Shown piece by piece: positions 42,245 through 51,214 of a DNA stretch of 64,000 bases. Under the pieces are notes generated by a model. That model saw only the letters and a list, made by a program, of their open reading frames with translations. It did not search any database and was not told the origin of the DNA. The DNA lies in NCBI RefSeq assembly GCF_001264245.1, contig NZ_CP011339.1, forward strand, positions 4,774,001-4,838,000, read 5' to 3'. A program made the position numbers and the translations under genes. This stretch comes from Microcystis panniformis FACHB-1757 (GTDB lineage Bacteria > Cyanobacteriota > Cyanobacteriia > Cyanobacteriales > Microcystaceae). Positions within the stretch are counted from its first letter, which is position 1; each line of letters starts with the position of its first letter.

Positions 42245-43588
42245 CTAATTCTGTACGCAAATATTGCATCTAGAATTAGCTTTGTACGCTTTGACCCGTA
42301 CTGGGTTAACTACGAACCTCTCTATCGGATTCCCGCTAAAGGCGGCCTCTCCGACTACCTTTCTTCCAATATTTAAGGAACCATTAAGTAGTCATGCAAA
42401 ATTAATTACCTGCCTGATCGAGCTAAAACCCTTACGGGGCAATGATCGTCATGTGTAAATAATTTTGCCTAGGTACTTAATATCTGCTCCATAGAAATAA
42501 CCCGACGAGCTTCTGAATAGTCCTCTTTTAATTCTCTTGCCTAAATAGCTTTTTTGCTTTTGAATAGACTCTAAGTCCAAGAAACTACATTTAGAGGTAT
42601 AGCTTTCATTAGTTGTTTTGACCTCTATTCCTACTAAATTTGCTTTATAGGTAAGTTGTTCGATAAACCTTGAATGAGGAATATTTATGAATGACTGGTT
42701 ATTTCTATCTCCAATATTAAGGTTTTGTTTCCAGCCTTGATTATGACCAATAACTAAAAGGTTAATTTGATGAGCTAGTAATTTATCAATAATATATTTA
42801 CTAGCGGTGTGGAGGTAATAATCCACCTTACAATTACGCTTTAAAGTTAAACCTTGTATTCTTTTACTGGTCTTCTGGAGACTGGGTAATTCCGATTTGA
42901 GTTTAGCTAGTGTCTTGTTGTACTTTTGATTGCAGGATTTTAAGGCTTTTCCACATACTAAAGTTGGCTGAAATTCGGGAATATTAGAGGTAACAGCAGC
43001 TAGGTTATTTAAGCCTAAATCGATAAAAGCATATCTTTCTCCCTCTTGACTTGATGAGGATGGTTGTTCATAGACAATTTCTAAACAATAAGCACCCAAT
43101 TTAGGAATAATCCTGACCTCTAAGACTTCCTTTAAATTAGTTTTAAATTCTAAATTAGTCCCTGATAGCTTGATTAAACCTTGCTTCAACGCTTTTTTAG
43201 AAATGGCTTGATAGTTATAAGTTAAAACGTTTCTACCTTTTTCCTTGTCTTTGTATCTTGGCAACTTAGGCTCTCCTGTAAATTTATCTGGCGATTTTTT
43301 GTATTGTTCTTTCGCTTTTTGGTAGGATTTAAAGGTTTTTTCTACTTGCTTTAATACTAACTGACTTACTTTGGCGGGTAAGGCTTGATAATCTGGACTC
43401 ATTTTTAAGGCATGATGTAACTCATTCATTGTTAAAAATGGTTGATGTGAAAAGAAACCTTGACGGTTTAAATAAACAGCACAATTATACAGATTCTTCG
43501 ATAAAAATCCTAATTTATCAATTACTGAATAATTTTTGTGATTAAATTTAATTAGATGTTTTTGAACTAATTTCATCATTCTCCTCAA
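42245..43588 (-). pseudogene. IS607 tnpB (RuvC-like, RNA-guided nuclease family), split near its 3' end by a MITE
   Basis: The open part (42449-43588) covers most of TnpB: KLVQKHLIKFNHKNYSVIDK, PRYKDKEKGRNVLTYNYQAI, FIDLGLNNLAAVTS with the first RuvC Asp, NLLVIGHNQGWKQN and YTSKCSFLDLE. It then reads YGADI followed by KYLGKIIYT and a stop, all from the MITE. Beyond the MITE the original frame resumes NGSLNIGRKVVGEAAF ... RVKAYKANSRC and stops at 42245. The intact order GADINGSLNI contains the third RuvC acidic residue (D of GAD), which is retained, but the tail is replaced. Activity is uncertain. Confidence 0.88.
42387..42477 (-). mobile_element. MITE family C, copy 2 (inside tnpB)
   Basis: 91 bp flanked by TA (42385-42386 and 42478-42479), one base different from the copy at 20269-20359. 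The target GATATTAATGG (codons D-I-N-G) is restored exactly on removal. Confidence 0.95.
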
Positions 43589-44141
43589 GGCATTTAATTA
43601 AACATTCTGTCTTTCTATTTCGTCGTCTTAATGAGTATAATCGAGCGCAAAATGAGTTAATTATGCTCACGAAGTCTTGCATTAAATCGTCTTTTCTTTC
43701 TTCTGCTAGATTAACGACCTCTAGATCTCTATTTGTTTGAGTTAAAAGAACTTTCAGATAATTAAACCCTACTCTGCTTAAACGATCTTTATGTTCTACG
43801 ACAATCAAATTATAATCAGTTTGTTCTAGAAGTTTTAATAATAGCTTTCGATGATCATTGACTCCACTTCCTACTTCTTTAACTACTCGAACAATTTGAT
43901 AGCCTTTCGCCATACAATAAGCTTCCAATCTTTTTGCCTGAGTCTCTAAGTTAGATTGATTTTCTGAACTAGAAACTCGCGCATAAATAGCTACTTTATT
44001 TTCACCGCAAGAACGGTCATCTTCAAAAATAATAATTGTTCCTGTAGGAAGACGTTCTCCTTGTAACTGCCCTCGATTCCACATTCTCCAAGCAGTGTCA
44101 TAACTGATCCCTTTTTTCTTAGCATAATCTGATAGTTTCAT
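43548..44141 (-). CDS. IS607-family serine recombinase (TnpA)
   Basis: 197 aa. N-terminal MerR-like helix-turn-helix (MKLSDYAKKKGISYDTAWRM, WNRGQLQGERLPTGTIII) and a serine-recombinase domain (VAIYARVSSSENQSNLETQ with the catalytic Ser, VVKEVGSGVNDHRKLLLKLL, VVEHKDRLSRVG). It is complete, overlaps the tnpB start by about 40 bp, and so could still mobilise the element. It transposes through a site-specific-type mechanism without target duplication. Confidence 0.93.
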   Translation of the reverse strand: MKLSDYAKKKGISYDTAWRMWNRGQLQGERLPTGTIIIFEDDRSCGENKVAIYARVSSSENQSNLETQAKRLEAYCMAKGYQIVRVVKEVGSGVNDHRKLLLKLLEQTDYNLIVVEHKDRLSRVGFNYLKVLLTQTNRDLEVVNLAEERKDDLMQDFVSIINSFCARLYSLRRRNRKTECLIKCLEENDEISSKTSN

Positions 44142-44221
44142 GTGAACTGCAACGTAAACTTGTACTAACCATATTAGCAGTTGTTTGCAGTCATTTGCAT
44201 ATATTTTTTACAAAACTTTAC

Positions 44222-44548
44222 AATACCGCTGCCGGTGCCGGGGGTTCCCGTAGTGGGATCGGTATAGACGAGGCGAAATTTCGGCCAGACTTGCTGGATA
44301 ATAAAGTCCACTTCCTTGCGAATCGGGGCCCAAGTGGTACTTCCCCCGTAGTTAAATAATCCTTTCGGGACATTTGTAACTGCACCTAAAGTTTCAGAAA
44401 TTTGATTATTCGAGGAGGAAGAAGAATTAGATCGATCATTGAGATTGGGAAAGGTTTTGTTGAGCAACCACCAAGCAATTCCTCCTAAAAGTGCCGATGT
44501 CACCATAACCGTCAACAGCAGCGGAAGAATTTCATTTTTCTGGGACAT
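44222..44548 (-). pseudogene. PstS-like phosphate-binding protein, N-terminal part
   Basis: 109 codons of native gene: a membrane helix (LPLLLTVMVTSALLGGIAWWL), a Ser/Asn linker and FNYGGSTTWAPIRKEVDFII, TGTPGTGSGI. In the present DNA the frame runs on 16 residues into the IS (VKFCKKYMQMTANNC) to a stop at 44174. The helix without a Cys lipobox suggests a membrane-tethered periplasmic binding protein. See 41625-42236 for the other half. Confidence 0.85.
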
Positions 44549-44911
44549 AAAATCAGGATCACGATTCGGACTACTTTAATGATAATCCCAGCTTTTTTTA
44601 ATGACCCTAACTTTTACAATTCTTTCGGGTTGTGCCAAGGGTTAAGGATCAACCATAGAGACACGAACAACAGAAAGCAGAGCGCAGAACACCTTCCAAC
44701 AGCAAAAAACTTGAACAACAAAAACTAGAACAGCAAGGGATGGAGGCAACCCCATCCCCAAACTAGACAATTATGCTATGGGACTTGCGCTTTGATAATA
44801 TACCTTTTGGGCGAACGCAGTTCGCCCCTACATTGTGGACAAAATCCGTTACTGTAGGGGCGCAAAGCTTGCGCCCTCCGAGCGATTGGGATATTATTCC
44901 CACGCAAGTCC
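44549..44911. other. Spacer with two REP-like hairpins
   Basis: GGGCGAACGCAGTTCGCCC (about 44811-44829) and GGGCGCAAAGCTTGCGCCC (about 44859-44877) are perfect hairpins, both next to GTAGGGGC or CCCCTAC. Copies of ACTTGCG near 44783 and 44904 frame them in opposite orientation (gggacttgcg ... cgcaagtccc), so the whole block 44779-44912 may be one element. No gene is visible. Confidence 0.55.
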
Positions 44912-45307
44912 CTATTCTTTTTTATACATCACCTCCACCACGGTATGTACGTTACCTCTGGGATGAAAATCCCCCTTAACTTTCATCTGCAAGGGTTCGC
45001 AAGCGGCCACCAAATCATCTAAAATTTGGTTAATTGCTTCTTCGTGGGAAATATAACGATCGCGATAACTATTAATATAAAGTTTAATCGCCTTTAATTC
45101 CATCACCTTTTGATCGGGAACGTAGCTAAGATAAATAGTGGCAAAATCGGGATAACCGGAAAAGGGACATTTACAGGTATATTCCGGCAGAGTGATCTGA
45201 ATATCGTAATTTCTGCCGGGACGTGGATTAGGGAAAGTAATTAATGTTCCTTCGGCAATTTCTCTTTCCCCGTACTTAACTTCAATTTTTTCGGAAGACT
45301 GAACCAT
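44912..45307 (-). CDS. queF: PreQ1 synthase (NADPH-dependent 7-cyano-7-deazaguanine reductase)
   Basis: 131 aa, type I QueF length. CKCPFSGYPDFATIYLSYVP contains the nucleophilic Cys and the substrate-binding Asp; VMELKAIKLYINSYRDRYIS carries the QueF ELKSxK-like signature and the catalytic His/Glu region follows (HEEAINQILDDLV); FHPRGNVHT is the C-terminal mark. It reduces preQ0 to preQ1 for queuosine in tRNA. Confidence 0.95.
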   Translation of the reverse strand: MVQSSEKIEVKYGEREIAEGTLITFPNPRPGRNYDIQITLPEYTCKCPFSGYPDFATIYLSYVPDQKVMELKAIKLYINSYRDRYISHEEAINQILDDLVAACEPLQMKVKGDFHPRGNVHTVVEVMYKKE

Positions 45308-45391
45308 GTTTTTTTCCTAACTAGACACTGTTTTCTATCATAGCTGGAATATTCTCTCAAGAGGTGTTACCGAATCAAGAGATGAATAGTA

Positions 45392-45602
45392 AGTAGCTGG
45401 TTATAATTAAATTAAAAATGGATTTTAGGTTCGATCCCCCCTAGCCCCCCTTGATAAGGGGGGAAGCCGAAGGCGGGGGGATCCCCCTTGATAAGGGGGG
45501 TGCCGATCCCCCCTTAGTCCCCCCTTAATAAGGGGGGTGCCGATCCCCCCTTAGTCCCCCTTGATAAGGGGGGGATCTGACAACTTTTAACGCCTACCTA
45601 CT
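45392..45602 (+). mobile_element. MITE family A copy 8
   Basis: TA at 45390-45391 and 45603-45604; AGTAGCTGGTTATAATTAAA ... TTTTAACGCCTACCTACT with about four hairpin units of mixed spacer type (GAAGCCGAAGGCGGGGGGATC-like and TGCCGAT). Confidence 0.9.
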
Positions 45603-45740
45603 TAACTCCTGCATCCTCTTGACAAATTAGCTTAGTCCAGGAATGCCGAGAAGACAGTTGAGACTGAAAATCAGCCAAGCCCAATTTTCAGGTAAAAAAT
45701 GCTCTATGATTAACCCTAAAGATACTGTAAAACTGGTTTC

Positions 45741-46922
45741 ATGCTCTCCGAGATTAAAAACATAGCCGAGAGTCTCGCACCCCGATTAGTGGAGATTCGC
45801 CGCCACATTCATGCGAATCCAGAGTTAAGTGGGCAAGAATATCAAACGGCCGCCTATATTGCCGGAGTTTTGTCTTCCTGTGGTCTATCGGTGCAGGAAG
45901 CGGTGGGAAAAACGGGAGTTAAGGGAGAATTGGCGGGAAAAGGCAGTGATCGAAGGATTTTAGCTATCCGCGCCGATATGGATGCCCTACCGATCCAAGA
46001 AAGAACCGATTTAGACTTTGCTTCCCGCAAACCCGGGATTATGCACGCCTGCGGTCACGATGTTCATGCTACCGTCGGTTTAGGGGTGGCGATGGTGCTT
46101 TCCCGTCTCTCGGAACCCTTGGGGGGAAAAATACGCTTTCTCTTTCAACCAGCAGAGGAAATCGCCCAGGGGGCCAATTGGATGATCCGGGAGGGGGTGA
46201 TGCGGGATGTCAGCGCCGTTTTGGGGCTGCACGTTTTCCCCTCGATTCCGGCCCGATCGATCGGAGTTCGTTACGGGGCCTTAACTGCAGCTGCCGACGA
46301 TCTGGAGATTTTTATTCAAGGGGAATCCGGCCACGGGGCCCGGCCCCACGAGGCGATCGATGCTATCTGGATCGCTTCGCAAGTAATCACCACTTTACAA
46401 CAGGCAATTAGTCGGACTCAAAACCCTTTGCGTCCCATTGTCCTCACCATCGGGCAGATTAGCGGTGGTCGCGCCCCCAATGTCATCGCCGATCAGGTAC
46501 GCATGGCGGGAACCGTGCGATCGCTACACCCAGAAACCCACGCCCATCTCCCGGAATGGATCGAGAGTTTGGTCACGAATGTCTGTAGCACATATAACGC
46601 TAAATGTCAAGTAAAATATCGCCGGGGCGTGCCATCGGTGCAAAATGACCAATTTTTAACCCGGTTAGTCGAAGAAGCTGGTTTAGAAGCTTGGGGAAGG
46701 GATCGGGTTTTAATTCTCTCGGAACCCTCCATGGGGGCCGAGGATTTTTCCCTTTATTTGCAACAGGCCCCGGGGACAATGTTCCGTCTGGGAGTGGGTT
46801 CTACTAACCTCCTCAATCCCCCCCTTCACCATCCGGAATTTTTAGTGGATGAGTCGGCAATTCTGACGGGAGTGATTACTTTAGCCTACGCGGCCTATAA
46901 ATATTGGCAAAGAGAAGATTAA
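45741..46922 (+). CDS. M20D-family amidohydrolase (N-acyl-amino acid / IAA-conjugate hydrolase type)
   Basis: 393 aa. Metal-binding motifs: IRADMDALPI, MHACGHDVHATVG, FQPAEEIAQGANWMI, GLHVFPSIP, and the late HHPEF. A dimerisation domain (SGHGARPHEAIDAIWIASQV) sits between. Such enzymes remove acyl groups from amino acids or related amides in the cytoplasm. It is followed within 23 bp by the MEKHLA gene and then pyrF, suggesting a loose operon. Confidence 0.92.
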   Translation: MLSEIKNIAESLAPRLVEIRRHIHANPELSGQEYQTAAYIAGVLSSCGLSVQEAVGKTGVKGELAGKGSDRRILAIRADMDALPIQERTDLDFASRKPGIMHACGHDVHATVGLGVAMVLSRLSEPLGGKIRFLFQPAEEIAQGANWMIREGVMRDVSAVLGLHVFPSIPARSIGVRYGALTAAADDLEIFIQGESGHGARPHEAIDAIWIASQVITTLQQAISRTQNPLRPIVLTIGQISGGRAPNVIADQVRMAGTVRSLHPETHAHLPEWIESLVTNVCSTYNAKCQVKYRRGVPSVQNDQFLTRLVEEAGLEAWGRDRVLILSEPSMGAEDFSLYLQQAPGTMFRLGVGSTNLLNPPLHHPEFLVDESAILTGVITLAYAAYKYWQRED

Positions 46923-46944
46923 ACCAGTTTTTAACCGTAATTTT

Positions 46945-47409
46945 ATGGAAATTTGGGAAGATTTAGCCATTATAGCTTGGACAGAATTGCTGCTGGATAG
47001 TTATGAACAGTTAATCGGGCGATCGCTTTTACCCTGGATCGGTACTGGCAAAGAACAGAGTAAAATGCTCTTTTATGCCCCTTTTGTGCTAGTTTCCCAC
47101 GGTACACAAACTAATCCGATCTTCAATTATGGTAATCGCTGCGCCCTCGATCTCTGGGGTTTAACTTGGCCAGAATTATTAGCAACTCCCTCGCGAGCGA
47201 CGGTACAGGGGGAGGAAACCGCCCAAGAACGCCAAAAAATGCTAGATTTAGTCAAAAAACAAGGCTATATCAACGATTATCACGGGGTAAGGATCACGAA
47301 AAACGGTCAACTATTTCGCATCGAAAAAGCGATCGTTTGGAATATCATCGATCGTGATGGCATTTACTGCGGACAGGCTGCCACCTTTGCCGATTGGATT
47401 TTTCTCTGA
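46945..47409 (+). CDS. MEKHLA domain-containing protein
   Basis: 154 aa. SYEQLIGRSLLPWIG, FVLVSHGTQTNPIFNYGNRC, ALDLWGLTWPELLATPSR and YHGVRITKNGQLFRIEKAIVW are typical of the PAS-like MEKHLA family, found in plant HD-ZIP III proteins and cyanobacteria. It probably senses a small ligand or redox state; no partner is visible. Its end overlaps the upstream extension of the pyrF frame but not the pyrF start chosen here. Confidence 0.88.
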   Translation: MEIWEDLAIIAWTELLLDSYEQLIGRSLLPWIGTGKEQSKMLFYAPFVLVSHGTQTNPIFNYGNRCALDLWGLTWPELLATPSRATVQGEETAQERQKMLDLVKKQGYINDYHGVRITKNGQLFRIEKAIVWNIIDRDGIYCGQAATFADWIFL

Positions 47410-47423
47410 TTTATCGCCCCAAT

Positions 47424-48125
47424 ATGACCAACTCAGACCGAATTATTGTTCCTCTCGATGTGCCGGATTTAGAATCAGCGATCGCACTGCTTGATCTGTT
47501 GCCGGAAGTCAATTTTTGGAAAGTGGGACTAGAATTATTTGTCAGTAGCGGTGCAGAAATTCTAGGGATTCTGCAAGAAAGACAAAAAAAGAGCTTTCTC
47601 GATCTAAAATTTCATGATATTCCCAATACGGTCGCTGGGGCCTGTCGTTCCGCCAGTCGCTATCGAGTGGATTTACTTACCCTCCACGCAACAGCCGGAC
47701 GGCAAGCAATGACGGCAGCTAAGGCGGCAATCTCTGACCTGCTATCGCCGCCAAAACTTCTCGCTATCACCGTTTTAACCAGCCTTAACGCCCGCGAATT
47801 AGCCCTCGACCTCAAAATTCCCCTAGAACTATCGGAATATGCCTTAAATCTGGCATTATTGGCCAAGGAATCAGGAATTGATGGGGCGGTTTGTTCTCCC
47901 CAAGAAGTGGCGCAATTGCGGCGCGTCTGTGGAGAGGATTTTCTCTTAGTTTGCCCCGGAGTTCGTCCCTCCTGGTCAAGCAAAGGGGATCAAAGTCGGG
48001 TGATGACTCCGGCCCAAGCGCTTAAAGCTGGGGCTGATTATCTAGTAATTGGACGACCGATCACTGGTGCCGAGGAGCCAAAGGTAGCATGGGCAAAAAT
48101 TTGTCAAGAATTAGCCGACATTTAG
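47424..48125 (+). CDS. pyrF: Orotidine-5'-phosphate decarboxylase
   Basis: The ATG at 47424 gives 233 aa; an upstream in-frame start would overlap MEKHLA. IIVPLDVPDLESAIALLDLL, FLDLKFHDIPNTVAGA (the catalytic DxKxxD array) and VCPGVRPSWSSKGDQSRVMT, YLVIGRPIT are diagnostic. Last step of UMP synthesis. The next gene starts 37 bp inside its 3' end, indicating coupling. Confidence 0.96.
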   Translation: MTNSDRIIVPLDVPDLESAIALLDLLPEVNFWKVGLELFVSSGAEILGILQERQKKSFLDLKFHDIPNTVAGACRSASRYRVDLLTLHATAGRQAMTAAKAAISDLLSPPKLLAITVLTSLNARELALDLKIPLELSEYALNLALLAKESGIDGAVCSPQEVAQLRRVCGEDFLLVCPGVRPSWSSKGDQSRVMTPAQALKAGADYLVIGRPITGAEEPKVAWAKICQELADI

Positions 48126-48625
48126 CTGTATTGCTGGTTATGTTCGGGATTAACTTGCCAGCAGTTAGTCGTCCTCTTTCTAGCTGTCCGGAGGATTTAA
48201 ATCTTTTAGTCGATCGCCTCTTGTCAGATTTACCCAGTTATGCTAATCGAGTTATTAGCCGCTCCCAAATCGACCAAAAATTATCTACACCGGTTTTTGT
48301 GATTATTGCCGGTCGTCCTGAATTTGCACCCCTACCTTTAACTGCCAGTCAATATTCTGGTCAAATTGCCGATGACACTCAACAGGTTTTTTTTACGACT
48401 TTAGAGCGTCAGTATAGCAAAAATCGCTCTGTCAGCCTCCAGAATTATCACTGGTTATTTTTAACTAAAACTGGGGAAGGATGGCGATTAGTGACGGTTT
48501 ACAGTCAATTAGCTGCCCTTGAACCCGCTCAAGTCCCCTTACCTCCCCTAGAAACCAGTCAAGGCACCATCGGCCAAGCGGTGCGTCTCTGGCTGCGGGA
48601 CTGCGAAGCGGCTGCATTGCGCTAA
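48089..48625 (+). CDS. Secreted hypothetical protein, cyanobacterial
   Basis: 178 aa. The first 28 residues look like a signal peptide (RHLAVLLVMFGINLPAVSRP). The mature part contains LSDLPSYANRVISRSQ, FVIIAGRPEFAPLPL, QQVFFTTLERQY and YHWLFLTKTGEGWRLVTVYS, a pattern shared by cyanobacterial periplasmic proteins without known function. It overlaps pyrF by 37 bp and is convergent with prmC (stops overlap by 4 bp). Confidence 0.7.
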   Translation: MGKNLSRISRHLAVLLVMFGINLPAVSRPLSSCPEDLNLLVDRLLSDLPSYANRVISRSQIDQKLSTPVFVIIAGRPEFAPLPLTASQYSGQIADDTQQVFFTTLERQYSKNRSVSLQNYHWLFLTKTGEGWRLVTVYSQLAALEPAQVPLPPLETSQGTIGQAVRLWLRDCEAAALR

Positions 48626-49506
48626 ATTCGCTCGGCCAACACGAAGCGATCGAAACCTGCTAGGTCGTTAATAATCTGAATTTGTCGATAATTGCCCTGA
48701 TTTTCCAGCATTTGCGCTACTTTTTCCCCTTGACCGGCTCTCATTTCCACTAGCCAAAGGCCTCCCGATCGCAGATAATCGGGAGCAGTGGCCACTAGAT
48801 AACGCAGCGCGGTCAATCCGTCTTCACCTCCATCGAGGGCCAAACGGGGTTCATGTTCCCGCACTTCAATTTGTAAGTCGAGGATTTCTGCACTGGGAAT
48901 ATAGGGAGGATTGGACAGCATACCCCTAATCTGTCCTTTCCACTTCTCTAGGGGGATCCACCAAGAACCCTGTTTTAAGATAATTCTGTCGGCAAAACCG
49001 GTATTGATGATATTTTCTTTGGCGATCGCTAAAGCCGTTTGACTGTAATCGATAGCATATATTTCTGCTTTTGTCAAGATACTGGCTAAACCAATAGCGA
49101 TCGCACCGCTACCGGTTCCCAGATCTACCCAGATTCCCCCGTCGTCTCCTCTGACGGTTTCTCCAACAATATCGATTAATAACTCGGTTTCGGGACGAGG
49201 AATTAAGACCCCCGGGGAGACTTTCAGGGTAAAATTACGCCAGACCACCGATTCGAGCAAATACTGTAAGGGAACCCTTGCTTGCAGGCGTTTTTGCCAG
49301 CGTTTAGTAATTTCCGACCAGGAATAACTCAAGGGGATTTTTTCTCGTTCGCGAAAGGATTGTAAGCGCAGGGAAAGAGTATCTAAATCTGTCACTGCTT
49401 GCAGAAAAATATCCACTTCCTTGGCCGATATTTGCGCTTGCGCTAAATCAGCGATCGCCTGTTGGCGCCATTGACTTAATTCTTGACCGGAAATACTAGC
49501 ACTCAC
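48622..49506 (-). CDS. prmC: Peptide chain release factor N5-glutamine methyltransferase
   Basis: 294 aa. SAM motif VDLGTGSGAIAIGLA, acidic loop YAIDYSQTAL, catalytic NPPY (MLSNPPYIPSAEI) and the HEPRLALDGGEDGL segment are those of PrmC/HemK. The N-terminal helical domain (about residues 1-90) is the release-factor-binding part. It methylates the GGQ glutamine of RF1/RF2. It lies 5 bp after the tic22 gene on the same strand. Confidence 0.94.
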   Translation of the reverse strand: MSASISGQELSQWRQQAIADLAQAQISAKEVDIFLQAVTDLDTLSLRLQSFREREKIPLSYSWSEITKRWQKRLQARVPLQYLLESVVWRNFTLKVSPGVLIPRPETELLIDIVGETVRGDDGGIWVDLGTGSGAIAIGLASILTKAEIYAIDYSQTALAIAKENIINTGFADRIILKQGSWWIPLEKWKGQIRGMLSNPPYIPSAEILDLQIEVREHEPRLALDGGEDGLTALRYLVATAPDYLRSGGLWLVEMRAGQGEKVAQMLENQGNYRQIQIINDLAGFDRFVLAERI

Positions 49507-49511
49507 AAGGC

Positions 49512-50309
49512 TTAACGATTGGGGGCGGGGCGATTATTGGTATTATTATTAGGGCGTGGCTGATTTGCCGGGGGTTGGTTGGGAGCATTTTGGTTAATAT
49601 TTGCTCGGATAAAATTAAGCATTTCTTGGCTAGGAAAGAGGATAATTTTAGTAAAAAATTCATCGTTGCTTTGTTGTAGGCTGGCGATGACAGTTTCTAG
49701 GGGAACAACATCAATTTTTACCGTGGCCGCTTCTGCGGGATTATCTTTTTTGTATTGTTCTACCATTTGCAAAGCGGTGGCTTTTTCAAAGAATAAAGGA
49801 ATAACATCCTGATTATCGGGCCTGATCATCAGAAAACTACCCTCTTTTCTCGCTTTCAGCACAAATAAAGGTACACCACCTTGATACTGTTGACCTCTTT
49901 CACTGAGCAGTTTTTTCGCCGATTCTACTTCCGACTCTTTGGGAACAAAATAGATCATTAAACGATTTTGTTCGGTTTGACTGGCTTGCATTTTATAGAC
50001 ATCTGCCAAGGAAAAAGGCTGAACTTTACCTTTACTAGCTACTTCAGGATTCTCTTTTTTCAGTCGTTCAAAAAAGTTCTGTGCGTCCTGCTGACTGATA
50101 AAAACTGGCGTGAATTTCTGTTCTTTTTCTACGACAATTAGGGGACCTCCTTGATCATCGGCAATAGCGAAGACAGGTACAGACTGCAAGGTTTTGACGA
50201 TTTGTTCTTCCGGTAAAGCGAGTGCTTTAGAGTAGCTGCCCAGCAGCGAAGTCAACATTGTCGTTCCTACTAAACCAAGGGTTGCCGTCCAACGAATGAG
50301 AGATTTCAT
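49512..50309 (-). CDS. Tic22-like periplasmic chaperone family protein
   Basis: The ATG at 50307-50309 gives 265 aa and starts the signal peptide (MKSLIRWTATLGLVGTTMLT ... ALALPEEQ). Two Tic22-like halves follow: VPVFAIADDQGGPLIV, FTPVFISQQDAQNFFERLKK and VPLFVLKARKEGS, VIPLFFEKATALQMVEQYKK. The C-terminal 30 residues are an Asn/Pro-rich tail. Cyanobacterial Tic22 is found in periplasm and thylakoid and aids outer-membrane biogenesis. Confidence 0.88.
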   Translation of the reverse strand: MKSLIRWTATLGLVGTTMLTSLLGSYSKALALPEEQIVKTLQSVPVFAIADDQGGPLIVVEKEQKFTPVFISQQDAQNFFERLKKENPEVASKGKVQPFSLADVYKMQASQTEQNRLMIYFVPKESEVESAKKLLSERGQQYQGGVPLFVLKARKEGSFLMIRPDNQDVIPLFFEKATALQMVEQYKKDNPAEAATVKIDVVPLETVIASLQQSNDEFFTKIILFPSQEMLNFIRANINQNAPNQPPANQPRPNNNTNNRPAPNR

Positions 50310-50342
50310 CAAAATAATTACCTCGTTATTACTATTAACCAA

Positions 50343-50696
50343 TATTTGCCGTTAATCTGAACTATATAGTCTATTTGACTCCTGCGATCAGGAGTTTTTT
50401 GATGAATAACAAGCCCCGAAAGTTCCCTTTATTGGCTTGCTTCTGAACCATCATAGCTAAAAAGCTCCATATTTGGTGAGATGTGGTCGCAGCGGCGGCC
50501 AGGAAATAGGGGCAATTTATGGGCTGATCTGGGGAATAATAGGGATTAATTGGATTTTTTAAGCTATATTTTCAAAAAAATCGCTTTAGCTACGGTTTAA
50601 GCTTCCTTTTGCCTTAATAAGCACCAACTTGAGATCAAAAGGCATCCTCTTGTCTGAATCAGTTAGTCAACCGGCCACCTCTTGATCTTGGCACTG
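50343..50696. other. Spacer upstream of tic22 with one plus-strand terminator-like hairpin
   Basis: ACTCCTG-cga-(t)CAGGAGT followed by TTTTTT at about 50379-50402 is oriented for plus-strand transcription, although no plus-strand gene precedes it. It could end an unannotated RNA running antisense to the tic22 leader. The remaining sequence shows no ORF. Confidence 0.4.
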
Positions 50697-51131
50697 CTAA
50701 TGACTTTCTGAGAAATCGCGCGGATGGGCGATCGCTAACCGCAGCCATTGATAGGAAACTAGATTTAAAATCAGTCCGATGATCAATAAAATTGCCATGA
50801 GAGCGATTTGATACCAGGCGATCGGTCTGACCAGAAGATCGGCGATCAGATGGGCTAAATTCAAGACAGAATAGAGAATTGTCAGCCAGAAATGGGCCTT
50901 TCTCAAGGAGCGACTTTCGCTAAAATTGACCCCGATAATCGCTAACATTGGCAGCAAAAAAAAGAGCAACATTCCCCAGAAAATCGGATCGAGATTGCTG
51001 GTTTGATGACTCTCGACGATCGATTGACCATGGAAAAGCGGCATTAAACCCAGTTGGGTGTGAAATAGAGTTCCCAAGAGGAATGTTGTCCAGAGAGCGG
51101 CAATTTTTTCGGGATATTTCGCTGTTTTCAC
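50697..51131 (-). CDS. Small membrane protein, unknown function
   Basis: 144 aa with four hydrophobic helices: WTTFLLGTLFHTQLGLMPLF, PIFWGMLLFFLLPMLAIIGV, HFWLTILYSVLNLAHLIADL, IALMAILLIIGLILNLVSY. The His/Asp residues inside helices 1 and 3 (FHTQ, LAHLIAD) are unusual for a pure anchor. No family recognised. Isolated gene, followed downstream by the tic22 leader. Confidence 0.65.
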   Translation of the reverse strand: MKTAKYPEKIAALWTTFLLGTLFHTQLGLMPLFHGQSIVESHQTSNLDPIFWGMLLFFLLPMLAIIGVNFSESRSLRKAHFWLTILYSVLNLAHLIADLLVRPIAWYQIALMAILLIIGLILNLVSYQWLRLAIAHPRDFSESH

Positions 51132-51214
51132 GGTAATTATCCTCTTAATCGGTTAGTATAAAAGGTCGGGCTAGGTGAGAAAGTATTCTTAAATTTTTCC
51201 TAGTCACTTATCTA

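Larger units (their letters stand above)
42237..44221 (-). mobile_element. IS607-family insertion sequence (tnpA + tnpB) inside a pstS-like gene
   Basis: The inserted DNA is about 1985 bp, between codon ATT of GSGI and codon CGG of RMLIE. It encodes a serine recombinase (tnpA) and tnpB. IS607 elements lack terminal inverted repeats and produce no duplication; the shared ATT leaves the border uncertain by 3 bp. Its tnpB is in turn split by a family C MITE, so the insertion order is IS607 first, MITE second. Confidence 0.9.
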
